Shown piece after piece: positions 6,283-12,662 of a DNA stretch of 15,079 nt; the first letter of the stretch is position 1, and every line of letters starts with the position of its first letter. The translations under genes were made by a program, and so were the position numbers. Source of the stretch: CAYSZB01 sp964435475 (GTDB lineage: Bacteria; Chloroflexota; Anaerolineae; Anaerolineales; Anaerolineaceae). The notes beneath the pieces are model-generated. The model did not search any database. It had not been told where the DNA came from and saw only the letters and a list, made by a program, of their open reading frames with translations. Location of the stretch: the NCBI GenBank assembly GCA_964435475.1, contig CAYSZB010000054.1, forward strand, positions 1 to 15,079, written 5' to 3'.

Positions 6283-8067
6283 CTATCCACCAAATTTTTC
6301 CACAACATAACATTCAATGACATCACCAACCTGGAATTCCGTGAAGTTCTTGATGCTGACACCGCATTCCATCCCTTCGCGAACTTCCTTGGCGTCTTCT
6401 TTTTCCCTTTTCAATAATGCGATGTCGCCCCGGAATACTTCCTGGCCGCCCCGCATCACTTTGACCTTTGCATTTCGTCGCAATTCGCCATCGACAACCC
6501 TGCACCCGGCCGCATTTCCCTGCTTGGACACCTTGAAGACCATCAGCACGTTTGCCCGCCCGATGGTTTTCTCGACCATTTCGGGCTCCAGCAAGCCTTT
6601 CAAAGCCTTTTCAATATCCTCAAGCAGCCTGTAGATAATATCATACAGCCTGATGGAAACGCCTTCTGTTTCGGCCAGCCGTTTTGAAGCCGCATCAGCT
6701 GTCACATCAAAGCCAATGACGATCGCATCCGATGCAGCTGCCAGCATGACGTCACTCTCACTCACATTACCGGTCTCGGCATGCAAAACCTTGATGCTCA
6801 GTTCCTTCTCATCTTTGCCCAATTTTTCCAACTCATTCAAAATGGGTTCGAGGGATCCCTGCACATCGGCCTTCAAGATCATACGCAGTTCCTTGGCCTG
6901 TCCGGACTTATACTTGGCGAATAATTCTTCCAGGGTTGCCCGTTTGCTGCTCCGTTTGAGCTCACGTTCCTGCTTGCGCTCATAGACGATATTCCGCGCA
7001 ACCTTCTCATTTTCAACAACCTGGAAGATATCCCCCGCCTCAGGCAGGCTGCTCAAGCCCATCACGACGACAGGCGTCGAAGGCCCCGCCTTGCCTACCC
7101 GTTTGGATCGCTGGTCAAAGAGGGCTTTGATTTTGCCCAAACTTTCGCCGGAAACGACAACGTCGCCCACCTTTAAGGTTCCATTTTGAACCAGCAAAGT
7201 CACCATGGGTCCGGTGTTTTTATCCAGTTCAGCCTCAACAACCGTGCCCATGCAACGCCCCTTGGGGTTGGCCTTGATCGTGCGGTTTTCAGACACCAGC
7301 ACAATGGCTTCCAAAAGGTCATCCAGCCCCATTTTATTCTTTGCCGAAACGGGAACTACGATCGTATCGCCATCCCAGTCATCCGGCACCAGCCCGATAT
7401 CTGCCAGCTGACGCTTGACCATATCCGGGTTGGCGTCATTTTTATCGATCTTGTTGAGTGCCACGACGATCGGAACCTGGGCGGCTTTTGCATGGTTGGT
7501 CGCCTCACGGGTCTGGGGTTTCACCCCATCATCCGCCGCCACAACCAGCACAACGATATCCGCACCCTGGGCGCCCCTTGCTCGCATGGCAGAAAAAGCG
7601 GCATGCCCTGGCGTGTCAAGGAAGGTGATCAAAGCTCCCTTGTGCGCCACCTGGTAAGCGCCGATGTGTTGCGTGATCCCGCCAACTTCACCGCTGGCAA
7701 CATTGGAGTGACGGATCGCATCCAGCAGGGTCGTCTTTCCATGATCCACGTGTCCGAGAATGGTCACCACCGGAGGCCTGTTCTCAAGCTGGTCAGGTGC
7801 TTCATCCGCAATGAGCCTGCGCCATAATGGCACTTCCCCGGTCTCTTCAACTTCTTCAACGACATGCTCGAGTTCTGGTTCAAAACCCAACTCTGTGGCA
7901 ACCACTGCTGCAGTATCAAAATCAATCTGCTGATTGATACTTGCCATTACCCCATTTGCCATTAATACCTTGATAACCTGGATGGGGCTGACATTGACCA
8001 GCACTGCCAGTTCACGTACGGTTAAACTGTAAGGTATTTGAATTACTTTTTTTCCATCATTACCCAT
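6283..8067 (-). CDS. infB: Translation initiation factor IF-2
   Basis: A 594-residue GTPase that brings initiator tRNA to the 30S subunit and promotes subunit joining. The start at 8067 (MGNDGKK) is chosen for GGAGGT 4 bases upstream; two further in-frame starts at 8079 (ATG) and 8082 (TTG) overlap or precede that site. Residues 10-62 are the IF2-N module. The G-domain motifs are intact: GHVDHGKT (105-112), DTPGHAAF (151-158), NKID (205-208), and PVSAKNKMGL as G5. Domains II, III and the C-terminal fMet-tRNA-binding domain follow. The long, variable N-terminal region of proteobacterial or actinobacterial IF2 is absent, so this is a short-form IF2. It comes after rnpM in a nusA operon, separated by a structured 103-base spacer. 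Confidence 0.97.
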   Translation of the reverse strand: MGNDGKKVIQIPYSLTVRELAVLVNVSPIQVIKVLMANGVMASINQQIDFDTAAVVATELGFEPELEHVVEEVEETGEVPLWRRLIADEAPDQLENRPPVVTILGHVDHGKTTLLDAIRHSNVASGEVGGITQHIGAYQVAHKGALITFLDTPGHAAFSAMRARGAQGADIVVLVVAADDGVKPQTREATNHAKAAQVPIVVALNKIDKNDANPDMVKRQLADIGLVPDDWDGDTIVVPVSAKNKMGLDDLLEAIVLVSENRTIKANPKGRCMGTVVEAELDKNTGPMVTLLVQNGTLKVGDVVVSGESLGKIKALFDQRSKRVGKAGPSTPVVVMGLSSLPEAGDIFQVVENEKVARNIVYERKQERELKRSSKRATLEELFAKYKSGQAKELRMILKADVQGSLEPILNELEKLGKDEKELSIKVLHAETGNVSESDVMLAAASDAIVIGFDVTADAASKRLAETEGVSIRLYDIIYRLLEDIEKALKGLLEPEMVEKTIGRANVLMVFKVSKQGNAAGCRVVDGELRRNAKVKVMRGGQEVFRGDIALLKREKEDAKEVREGMECGVSIKNFTEFQVGDVIECYVVEKFGG

Positions 8068-8071
8068 ATAA

Positions 8072-8077
8072 ACCTCC
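8072..8077 (-). promoter_or_regulatory. Ribosome binding site of infB
   Basis: GGAGGT on the minus strand, 4 bases before the ATG at 8067. It fixes the infB start at 8067 rather than at 8079 or 8082. It lies just downstream (in the mRNA) of two hairpins at 8122-8201 and 8095-8117. Confidence 0.75.
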
Positions 8078-8094
8078 ATCAATCTGTTTCAACA

Positions 8095-8117
8095 CCCGGC
8101 AATTTCAAAAAGCCGGG
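8095..8117 (-). repeat. Small GC hairpin upstream of the infB ribosome binding site
   Basis: A perfect 6-bp stem CCCGGC/GCCGGG (8095-8100 with 8112-8117) and an 11-base AT-rich loop. No U-tract follows on either strand, so it is unlikely to be a terminator. It lies 17 bases upstream of the infB Shine-Dalgarno sequence in the mRNA. Confidence 0.5.
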
Positions 8118-8121
8118 CGCT

Positions 8122-8201
8122 GATCGGGGAGGAACCAGAGGTCAGGTAAGATGGATTGTCTTATGCCATCTTAAAGGTCCCTCTGCGGTTCCTCTCGGAT
8201 C
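8122..8201 (-). repeat. Long imperfect hairpin at the rnpM-infB junction
   Basis: Inverted repeat with four paired blocks: 8122-8125 with 8198-8201 (GATC), 8130-8136 with 8187-8193 (AGGAACC), 8137-8141 with 8180-8184 (AGAGG), and 8147-8154 with 8166-8173 (TAAGATGG). That gives 24 pairs over 80 bases with an 11-base loop. The right arm includes the last codons and the stop of rnpM. No U-tract follows. Confidence 0.55.
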
Positions 8202-8515
8202 ACAGAATTTGGCTCCCGTTCATCAACAGCCAGGCTGTTCATGAACGAGATCAACTCTGCCATATCATTTTTATCGATCTCTGTCCGCAAGGCATGTGCC
8301 AGCGGACCTTTTAGACCGCGCTCCCAGCAGCTCCTCATTTCGTGCAGGTAGGCTCCCCTGCCTTTCGCTTTGCCGGTCGGGTCGATCCTGACGCCGCCCT
8401 CGCCTTTAACGATCCTGATAAAAGACCGTTTGGGCTGGATCTCGCGACATCCTACGCAGGTTCGTTGAGGAACATGCTTCTGACGGTTGGGTTTCCTGGC
8501 CGGCACCTTATTCAT
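8171..8515 (-). CDS. rnpM: RNase P modulator RnpM (YlxR, DUF448)
   Basis: A 114-residue small basic protein of the YlxR/DUF448 family, encoded between nusA and infB as in most bacteria that have it. The family signature is clear: PQRTCVGCRE (residues 16-25, Cys20 and Cys23), SFIRIVKGEGGVRIDPTGKA, and GRGAYLH (52-58). In Bacillus, YlxR binds the RNase P RNA and modulates its activity; the role here is inferred from that. Residues 80-114 are a longer tail than the roughly 90-residue minimal form and end IREEPQRDL, where the coding DNA is also one arm of a long hairpin. The start at 8515 lies 26 bases after the nusA stop and has only a poorly placed AGG, so coupling to nusA translation is likely. 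No L7Ae-like ylxQ gene follows. Confidence 0.92.
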   Translation of the reverse strand: MNKVPARKPNRQKHVPQRTCVGCREIQPKRSFIRIVKGEGGVRIDPTGKAKGRGAYLHEMRSCWERGLKGPLAHALRTEIDKNDMAELISFMNSLAVDEREPNSVIREEPQRDL

Positions 8516-8541
8516 CCTGGAAGCTCTGAGTCACAATTGGG

Positions 8542-10254
8542 TTACCAATCGCCCCAATCATCTTCACCTCGTTTATGCGTGCGTTTAATGGTTGCCTGGT
8601 CCTTGTCAGGATCATACTCAACCGTTACACCTTTTTTCTTCTTGCCTTTTTTCTTCTTTGCGCCGCCAGCCGCATTGCCTTCTTCTTCGCTGGTTTCTTC
8701 AACAGCCGTGAAATCGAACTTCATCGAATCCACTTTAAAGAGGTCCTCAAAGGGCACTTCTTCCTCAGCCGGCTTTTCTTCGCCTGGTGTCTCTGTTGCG
8801 GCCTCTGCCTGAGCTTCGGCAGGCACTTCTTCAACAACTGCTTCCGAAGCTGCTTCAGCGGCAACTTCGGCTTCTTCAGCGGGTGCGGAAGGTACTTCAA
8901 CAACTTCCTCCACCTGTGCTTCTTCGGCCTCTGCAGGAACCTTGTAGGCATTGATGAAGTCTTTGATCTCATCAAATGCCTTGGGACCAATGCCATTCAC
9001 TGCCAGGACCTTGTCAGGATCCATTTTAAAGCGCATGATCAGGTCGCCCAGGGTTTCAATGCCGGTCTCCTGCAGGATGACCAGTAAATGCTCCTTCAGA
9101 TCCACATCCAGGATCGGTACTTCGAATGCCTGGGGCGGGATCGAGTTGCGAACTGCCACCAAACGCATCTGGTGGGCGGCGTCTTCGGCGCGTCTGTCAG
9201 CCTCGTCACGCTTTTCTATGCGGTCCACAAACCTGGTCAGGGTCATGGTCTCATCCGGTGATATCGCCCTGCCTTCCGCCTTCTTTTGGATCAATTCNNN
9301 NNNNNNNNNNNNNNNNNNNNNNNNNNNNNNNNNNNNNNNNNNNNNNNNNNNNNNNNNNNNNNNNNNNNNNNNNNNNNNNNNNNNNNNNNNNNNNNNNATG
9401 TATAACGCAGGGTCCTTGTTCCACTCGATCACGTCAATTTTTTCATCATGCAGCTCACGCACAATCGATTGGATGCGTACGCCGTTCTTGCCAACGCAGG
9501 CGCCAACCGGGTCAATTCCCTGTTGGGTTGCGGAAACAGAAACCTTGGCCCTCTCGCCGGGTTCACGGGCGATCGAACGGATCTCAACCACACCGTGGAA
9601 GATCTCGGGCACTTCAATTTCCAGCAATCGACGCAAAAAATTGCGGTGCGCACGGGACATCAGGATCTGCAAGCCCTGTTGATCATCCTTGACTTCGACG
9701 ATCATTGACCGGATGCGGTCACGGATCTTCAACCTTTCACCGGGGATCATTTCCTTCCGCATCATGATGCCTTCAGCCTTCAGGTCCAGCCCGATGGTCG
9801 CCCCCCGGGCATTGACTGCCTGCACGACACCACTGACGATCTCATTCACCTGTTTGCCGTAGAATTCGAGTTGGGCATTCTTTTCTGCCTGGCGGATCAT
9901 GGATTGGATCTTCTGGCGTGCATTCTGTGCAGCAACCCTGCCGAAGTTCTCGGGGGTTGATTCCACCAGCAACGTATCACCAAGTTCCACATCCGGCTTG
10001 ATCTTTCTTGCCTCATCCAACAGGACCTCGGTCCGGAAATCCATCACTACGTCAGTGACTTCTTTTTCCGCAAATACCTTGACATCGCCGGTATCAAAAT
10101 CCAGCTTGACCTGCACATCCTGTGCTTTTGAAGCATTCATCGCCTTGCGGTATGCTTCGATCATGGCGCCTTCGATTGCAGCCTGGATAACATCCTTGGG
10201 CAGCTGCTTTTCTTCCAGCACTTCATTGAATGCCAATGACAACTCAGTTTTCAT
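8542..10254 (-). CDS. nusA: Transcription termination/antitermination protein NusA (interrupted by an assembly gap)
   Basis: NusA binds RNA polymerase and nascent RNA and controls pausing, termination and antitermination. Residues 1-130 are the polymerase-binding N-domain (MKTELSLAFNEVLEEKQLPK, ELGDTLLVE, QTARQKI-like helix). Residues 137-203 are the S1 domain and about 204-285 are KH1, with GACVGKNGVRIQSIVRELHD. The N block at 9298-9397 then interrupts the gene. The GRxGQNxRLA motif of KH2 is missing and must lie in the gap. After the gap come a helical linker and one helix-hairpin-helix repeat (LGDLIMRFKMDPDKVLAVNGIGPKAF, about 9035-8950), an Ala/Glu/Pro-rich acidic stretch, a KKKKGKKKKG cluster, and a DDWGDW end. 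The ATG at 10254 has AAGGG 3 bases upstream. The frame happens to stay open across the 100 Ns, but the true length of the gap is unknown. Confidence 0.95.
   Translation of the reverse strand: MKTELSLAFNEVLEEKQLPKDVIQAAIEGAMIEAYRKAMNASKAQDVQVKLDFDTGDVKVFAEKEVTDVVMDFRTEVLLDEARKIKPDVELGDTLLVESTPENFGRVAAQNARQKIQSMIRQAEKNAQLEFYGKQVNEIVSGVVQAVNARGATIGLDLKAEGIMMRKEMIPGERLKIRDRIRSMIVEVKDDQQGLQILMSRAHRNFLRRLLEIEVPEIFHGVVEIRSIAREPGERAKVSVSATQQGIDPVGACVGKNGVRIQSIVRELHDEKIDVIEWNKDPALYXXXXXXXXXXXXXXXXXXXXXXXXXXXXXXXXXXELIQKKAEGRAISPDETMTLTRFVDRIEKRDEADRRAEDAAHQMRLVAVRNSIPPQAFEVPILDVDLKEHLLVILQETGIETLGDLIMRFKMDPDKVLAVNGIGPKAFDEIKDFINAYKVPAEAEEAQVEEVVEVPSAPAEEAEVAAEAASEAVVEEVPAEAQAEAATETPGEEKPAEEEVPFEDLFKVDSMKFDFTAVEETSEEEGNAAGGAKKKKGKKKKGVTVEYDPDKDQATIKRTHKRGEDDWGDW
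9298..9397. other. Assembly gap (100 N) inside nusA
   Basis: Exactly 100 N, the usual placeholder for unknown length. The flanks do not repeat each other. The flanking protein ends in KH1 (DPALY) and resumes in a linker (ELIQKKAEGR), so the missing part must hold the end of KH1 and all of KH2, at least about 60 residues. The real gap is therefore probably 180 bp or more. Confidence 0.95.
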
Positions 10255-10290
10255 AAACCCTTATTCTCCAAAATTCCTACATATTACACA

Positions 10291-10315
10291 GAAAAGTGGG
10301 GTTCACCCACTTTTC
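10291..10315 (-). promoter_or_regulatory. Perfect 10-bp hairpin in the nusA leader
   Basis: GAAAAGTGGG (10291-10300), 5-base loop, CCCACTTTTC (10306-10315): a perfect 10-bp inverted repeat, 36 bases before the nusA start and roughly 30 bases after the inferred transcription start. The A4/T4 ends make it resemble a short bidirectional intrinsic terminator with a weak U-tract (UUUUCU). It could be an attenuator in the nusA operon leader. Confidence 0.5.
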
Positions 10316-10353
10316 ATTGCCAAGTCCTATTGCAATGTAATAAAGCTATCTAT

Positions 10354-10381
10354 ATTTTAGCACAAAAAATGATTAATGCAA
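10354..10381 (-). promoter_or_regulatory. Probable promoter of the nusA operon
   Basis: On the minus strand, TTGCAT (plus 10376-10381), a 16-base spacer, then TAAAAT (plus 10354-10359) preceded by TGC, an extended -10 element. Transcription would start near 10347 and give a leader of about 92 bases that contains the hairpin at 10291-10315. A perfect TTGACA at 10395-10400 lies further upstream, 18 bases from a poorer TTAATC. Confidence 0.5.
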
Positions 10382-10396
10382 GTTTACGCTTTCCTG

Positions 10397-10741
10397 TCAA
10401 GTGGTCTCCACCTTTTTCCTGTTGGAAAAAATCGCCGCAATGATCAGGGCAACAGCAACAGCGTCAATAATTGCAATAATTACACCGGAAACAGTATGGA
10501 TGGTTGCCATGCCGTTGTAAGTGAGATTGTAACCAGCTTGCAGTAAATAAGGCAGGATGTTCATAATTGAACCAAGGATTGTGGTAAATAACAGGCAGAG
10601 GAACCCGATCAAGCTCAGGACAGATGGTTTGGGGTTGCGCTTCCAGGTGCTCAGGCTGATAATGATCCCGACAATGTAGGCAATGACCACCGGGGTACGA
10701 ACTGCCAGGCTTGTGAATAATGAGACCCATAAAGTATTCAT
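10397..10741 (-). CDS. Small membrane protein with three hydrophobic segments, unknown function
   Basis: A 114-residue protein that I do not recognise. Hydrophobic stretches lie at about residues 11-33 (TPVVIAYIVGIIISL), 41-66 (LSLIGFLCLLFTTILGSI, running on to NILPYLL) and 82-106 (SGVIIAIIDAVAVALIIAAIF), giving three membrane helices, or four if the second splits. Short charged loops (TWKRNPKP) and a Lys-rich C-terminus (NRKKVETT) suggest the usual positive-inside arrangement. The start at 10741 is supported by AGGAG 6 bases upstream. It occupies the place just before nusA where many bacteria keep rimP, but it has no resemblance to RimP. It is divergent from the GH13 gene, with 102 bases between them. 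Confidence 0.7.
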   Translation of the reverse strand: MNTLWVSLFTSLAVRTPVVIAYIVGIIISLSTWKRNPKPSVLSLIGFLCLLFTTILGSIMNILPYLLQAGYNLTYNGMATIHTVSGVIIAIIDAVAVALIIAAIFSNRKKVETT

Positions 10742-10783
10742 TCTTTTCTCCTAAGATATTGTTTTGTTGAATGCAATTGTGAC

Positions 10784-10819
10784 TGGACTTGTTTTACTTG
10801 CGTGATAGAATTTTATCAA
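10784..10819. promoter_or_regulatory. Overlapping divergent promoters with a near-palindrome
   Basis: Plus strand: TGGACT (10784-10789), 16 bases, TAGAAT (10806-10811), for the GH13 gene. Minus strand: TTGATA (plus 10814-10819), 17 bases, TAAAAC (plus 10791-10796), for the small membrane protein. The two overlap face to face. GATAGAATTTTATC (10804-10817) is a near-perfect palindrome (12 of 14) over the plus-strand -10 box and the minus-strand -35 box, and could be an operator. Confidence 0.35.
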
Positions 10820-10843
10820 AATATCGTGAGATAAGGATCTTTT

Positions 10844-12603
10844 ATGAAAAAAGAACTACCTTGGTGGAAAAAAGGCATCATTTACCAGATCTACCCCCGG
10901 TCATTTATGGACCTCAACAGTGATGGCATTGGCGACCTGGAAGGGATCACCCGGAAACTGGATTACCTTTCTGATCTTGGCATTGATGCCATCTGGCTCT
11001 CGCCCATTTACCAGTCGCCGAATGTCGACTTTGGCTACGATGTTGCCAATTATGTCGATGTGGACCAGGAGTTTGGCACCCTTCAACACTTCGACCAGCT
11101 GGTCACTGCTGCCCATCAGCGTAACATTAAGATAATCCTCGATCTAGTTCTGAATCACACCTCCGACCAGCACCCCTGGTTCGTTGAATCCCGAAAATCA
11201 AAAGATAACCCTTACCACGACTGGTACATGTGGCATGATCCATCGCCCAAAGGCGGTCCGCCCAACAATTGGTTGTCCTGGTTTGGGGGTGGGGGCTGGG
11301 AATACGACCAGCACCTCGACCAGTATTATTTCCACATGTTCTACAAGGAACAGCCTGACCTGAACTGGCGTAACCCGCAGGTCCGCCAAGCCATGCTGGA
11401 TGTCTATCGCTTCTGGTTGGACCGGGGGGTGGATGGATTCCGCATGGATGTCTTTAATATGTATTTCAAAGACAAAGACTTGAGGGACAACCCCCTGGGT
11501 GGAAAAGGACCGCGCAAGTTCAACCATCAGCTGCACCTATATGACATGTCCCAACCGGAAATGCATCCCTTGCTCCAGGAGATCCGCCAGCTGCTCGATT
11601 CTTATGGCGAGACATACATGGTTGGCGAGACTTTTTACTCATCTCCTCAGCAGGCAGCTGCCTATATTGGTGATGATCAGCTGCACGCCGGCTTTGATTT
11701 CAGTATGTTGGGCCGCAAGTTCAGTGCACCTTTCTTCAGGAAAGCCATCAAGGATTGGCGCTCAGCCCTGGATGAAAAATGGCCGAATTTTGTGCTCAAC
11801 AACCATGATAATTCCCGCTCTGCCACCCGCTACAAGGCCAAAAAAGACGATAAGGTTCTGAAAGTAAGTGCCACCATGCTGCTCACCCTGGTCGGAACGC
11901 CCTTTCTTTATTACGGCGAGGAAATTGGCATGCGCGATATCTTCCTCTGGCGCCACCAGGTGCTCGACCCGGTCAGCAAGCGTTATTGGCCCCTTCATCC
12001 CCCCAGGGATGGTTGCCGTTCCCCAATGCAGTGGGATGGAACNNNNNNNNNNNNNNNNNNNNNNNNNNNNNNNNNNNNNNNNNNNNNNNNNNNNNNNNNN
12101 NNNNNNNNNNNNNNNNNNNNNNNNNNNNNNNNNNNNNNNNNNGGCCCCTTCATCCCCCCAGGGATGGTTGCCGTTCCCCAATGCAGTGGGATGGAACAGA
12201 TTTTGCGGGTTTTTCGAACGCCAGACCCTGGCTTCCCGTCCATCCAGCTTTTGAACAACGCAATGTGCAGGTTCAACAGGCTGATCCTGCATCATTGCTT
12301 CATTTCTACAAAAACCTCATCGCCATCAGGCGGGCACACAGTGCCTTGAATTGCGGATCCATGGAAATGATCGACGATGACAATCCATCCATCCTGGCAT
12401 ATACCAGGCAATCGGATGATGAGACGGTCCTGGTCGCCCTGAACTTCACCAGAAGGACCGCCAGGCTGGATCTGCCAATTCCTTACCGTGGATTGGCTTG
12501 TCAGGTCATCCTCTCTCAGTTCTTTCAGCAACAGCAGGTCATAATGACTGGCTCTGATTTGACTCTTGAACCTATGGAAACACTTATTTTGCGCCTGAAA
12601 TAA
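10844..12603 (+). CDS. GH13 alpha-glucosidase (oligo-1,6-glucosidase-like), split by a spurious assembly gap
   Basis: A glycoside hydrolase family 13 exo-acting alpha-glucosidase. The N-terminus (WWKKGIIYQIYPRSFMDLNS) and conserved regions are typical: DLVLNHTS (residues 100-107), DGFRMDVFN (197-205; nucleophile Asp202), VGETF (260-264; acid/base Glu262) and LNNHDNSR (318-325; His321, Asp322). The residue after the nucleophile is Val203; in this group Val there goes with alpha-1,6 and Thr or Ala with alpha-1,4 preference. There is no signal peptide, so it is probably cytoplasmic. As assembled, the frame breaks at the gap because 100 N plus a repeated 55 bases (155, not a multiple of 3) are inserted. 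Without them the gene is 1605 bases, exactly 534 codons plus stop, running PMQWDGTDFAGFSNARPW. The ATG has AAGGA 7 bases upstream. Confidence 0.93.
11988..12042 (+). repeat. First copy of the 55-bp sequence flanking the gap
   Basis: These 55 bases are identical to 12143-12197. In protein they encode WPLHPPRDGCRSPMQWDG, a single-copy conserved region of GH13 glucosidases, so two copies would not make a sensible enzyme. The repeat is best read as two contig ends that share a 55-base overlap and were not merged. Confidence 0.95.
12043..12142. other. Spurious assembly gap (100 N) inside the GH13 gene
   Basis: Exactly 100 N between two identical 55-base flanks. Deleting 12043-12197 joins the two halves in one frame at a conserved motif, so no bases are missing here. 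This contrasts with the nusA gap, whose flanks do not match. Confidence 0.92.
12143..12197 (+). repeat. Second copy of the 55-bp sequence flanking the gap
   Basis: Identical to 11988-12042. The reading frame after this copy (DFAGFSNARPWLPVHP and on) continues the enzyme to the stop at 12603. It is a duplicate created by scaffolding, not a biological repeat. Confidence 0.95.
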
Positions 12604-12606
12604 CGC

Positions 12607-12612
12607 TATAAT
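12607..12612 (+). promoter_or_regulatory. Possible -10 box upstream of the methylase-like gene
   Basis: A perfect TATAAT lies 51 bases before the ATG at 12663, in the 59-base spacer after the GH13 stop. At the right distance upstream only a poor TTATTT is seen (12584-12589, inside the GH13 end). The gene may have its own promoter or be read through from the GH13 gene. Confidence 0.3.
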
Positions 12613-12662
12613 AAACTAACGATTGGTACGAACTGATCACCTGGTCCCCAAGGAAAGGGCTA

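Noticed and set aside
7186..7827. Plus-strand open frame of 213 codons
   Set aside because: It is antisense to the G domain of infB, whose motifs are intact; no ribosome binding site or recognisable product.
8951..9682. Plus-strand open frames across the nusA gap (243 and 188 codons)
   Set aside because: Antisense to nusA and bridged by Ns; their composition reflects the coding strand of nusA.
11988..12197. Direct repeats that might mark a mobile element insertion
   Set aside because: The repeats are 55 bp, far longer than target-site duplications, encode a conserved enzyme motif, and enclose only Ns; contig overlap explains them.
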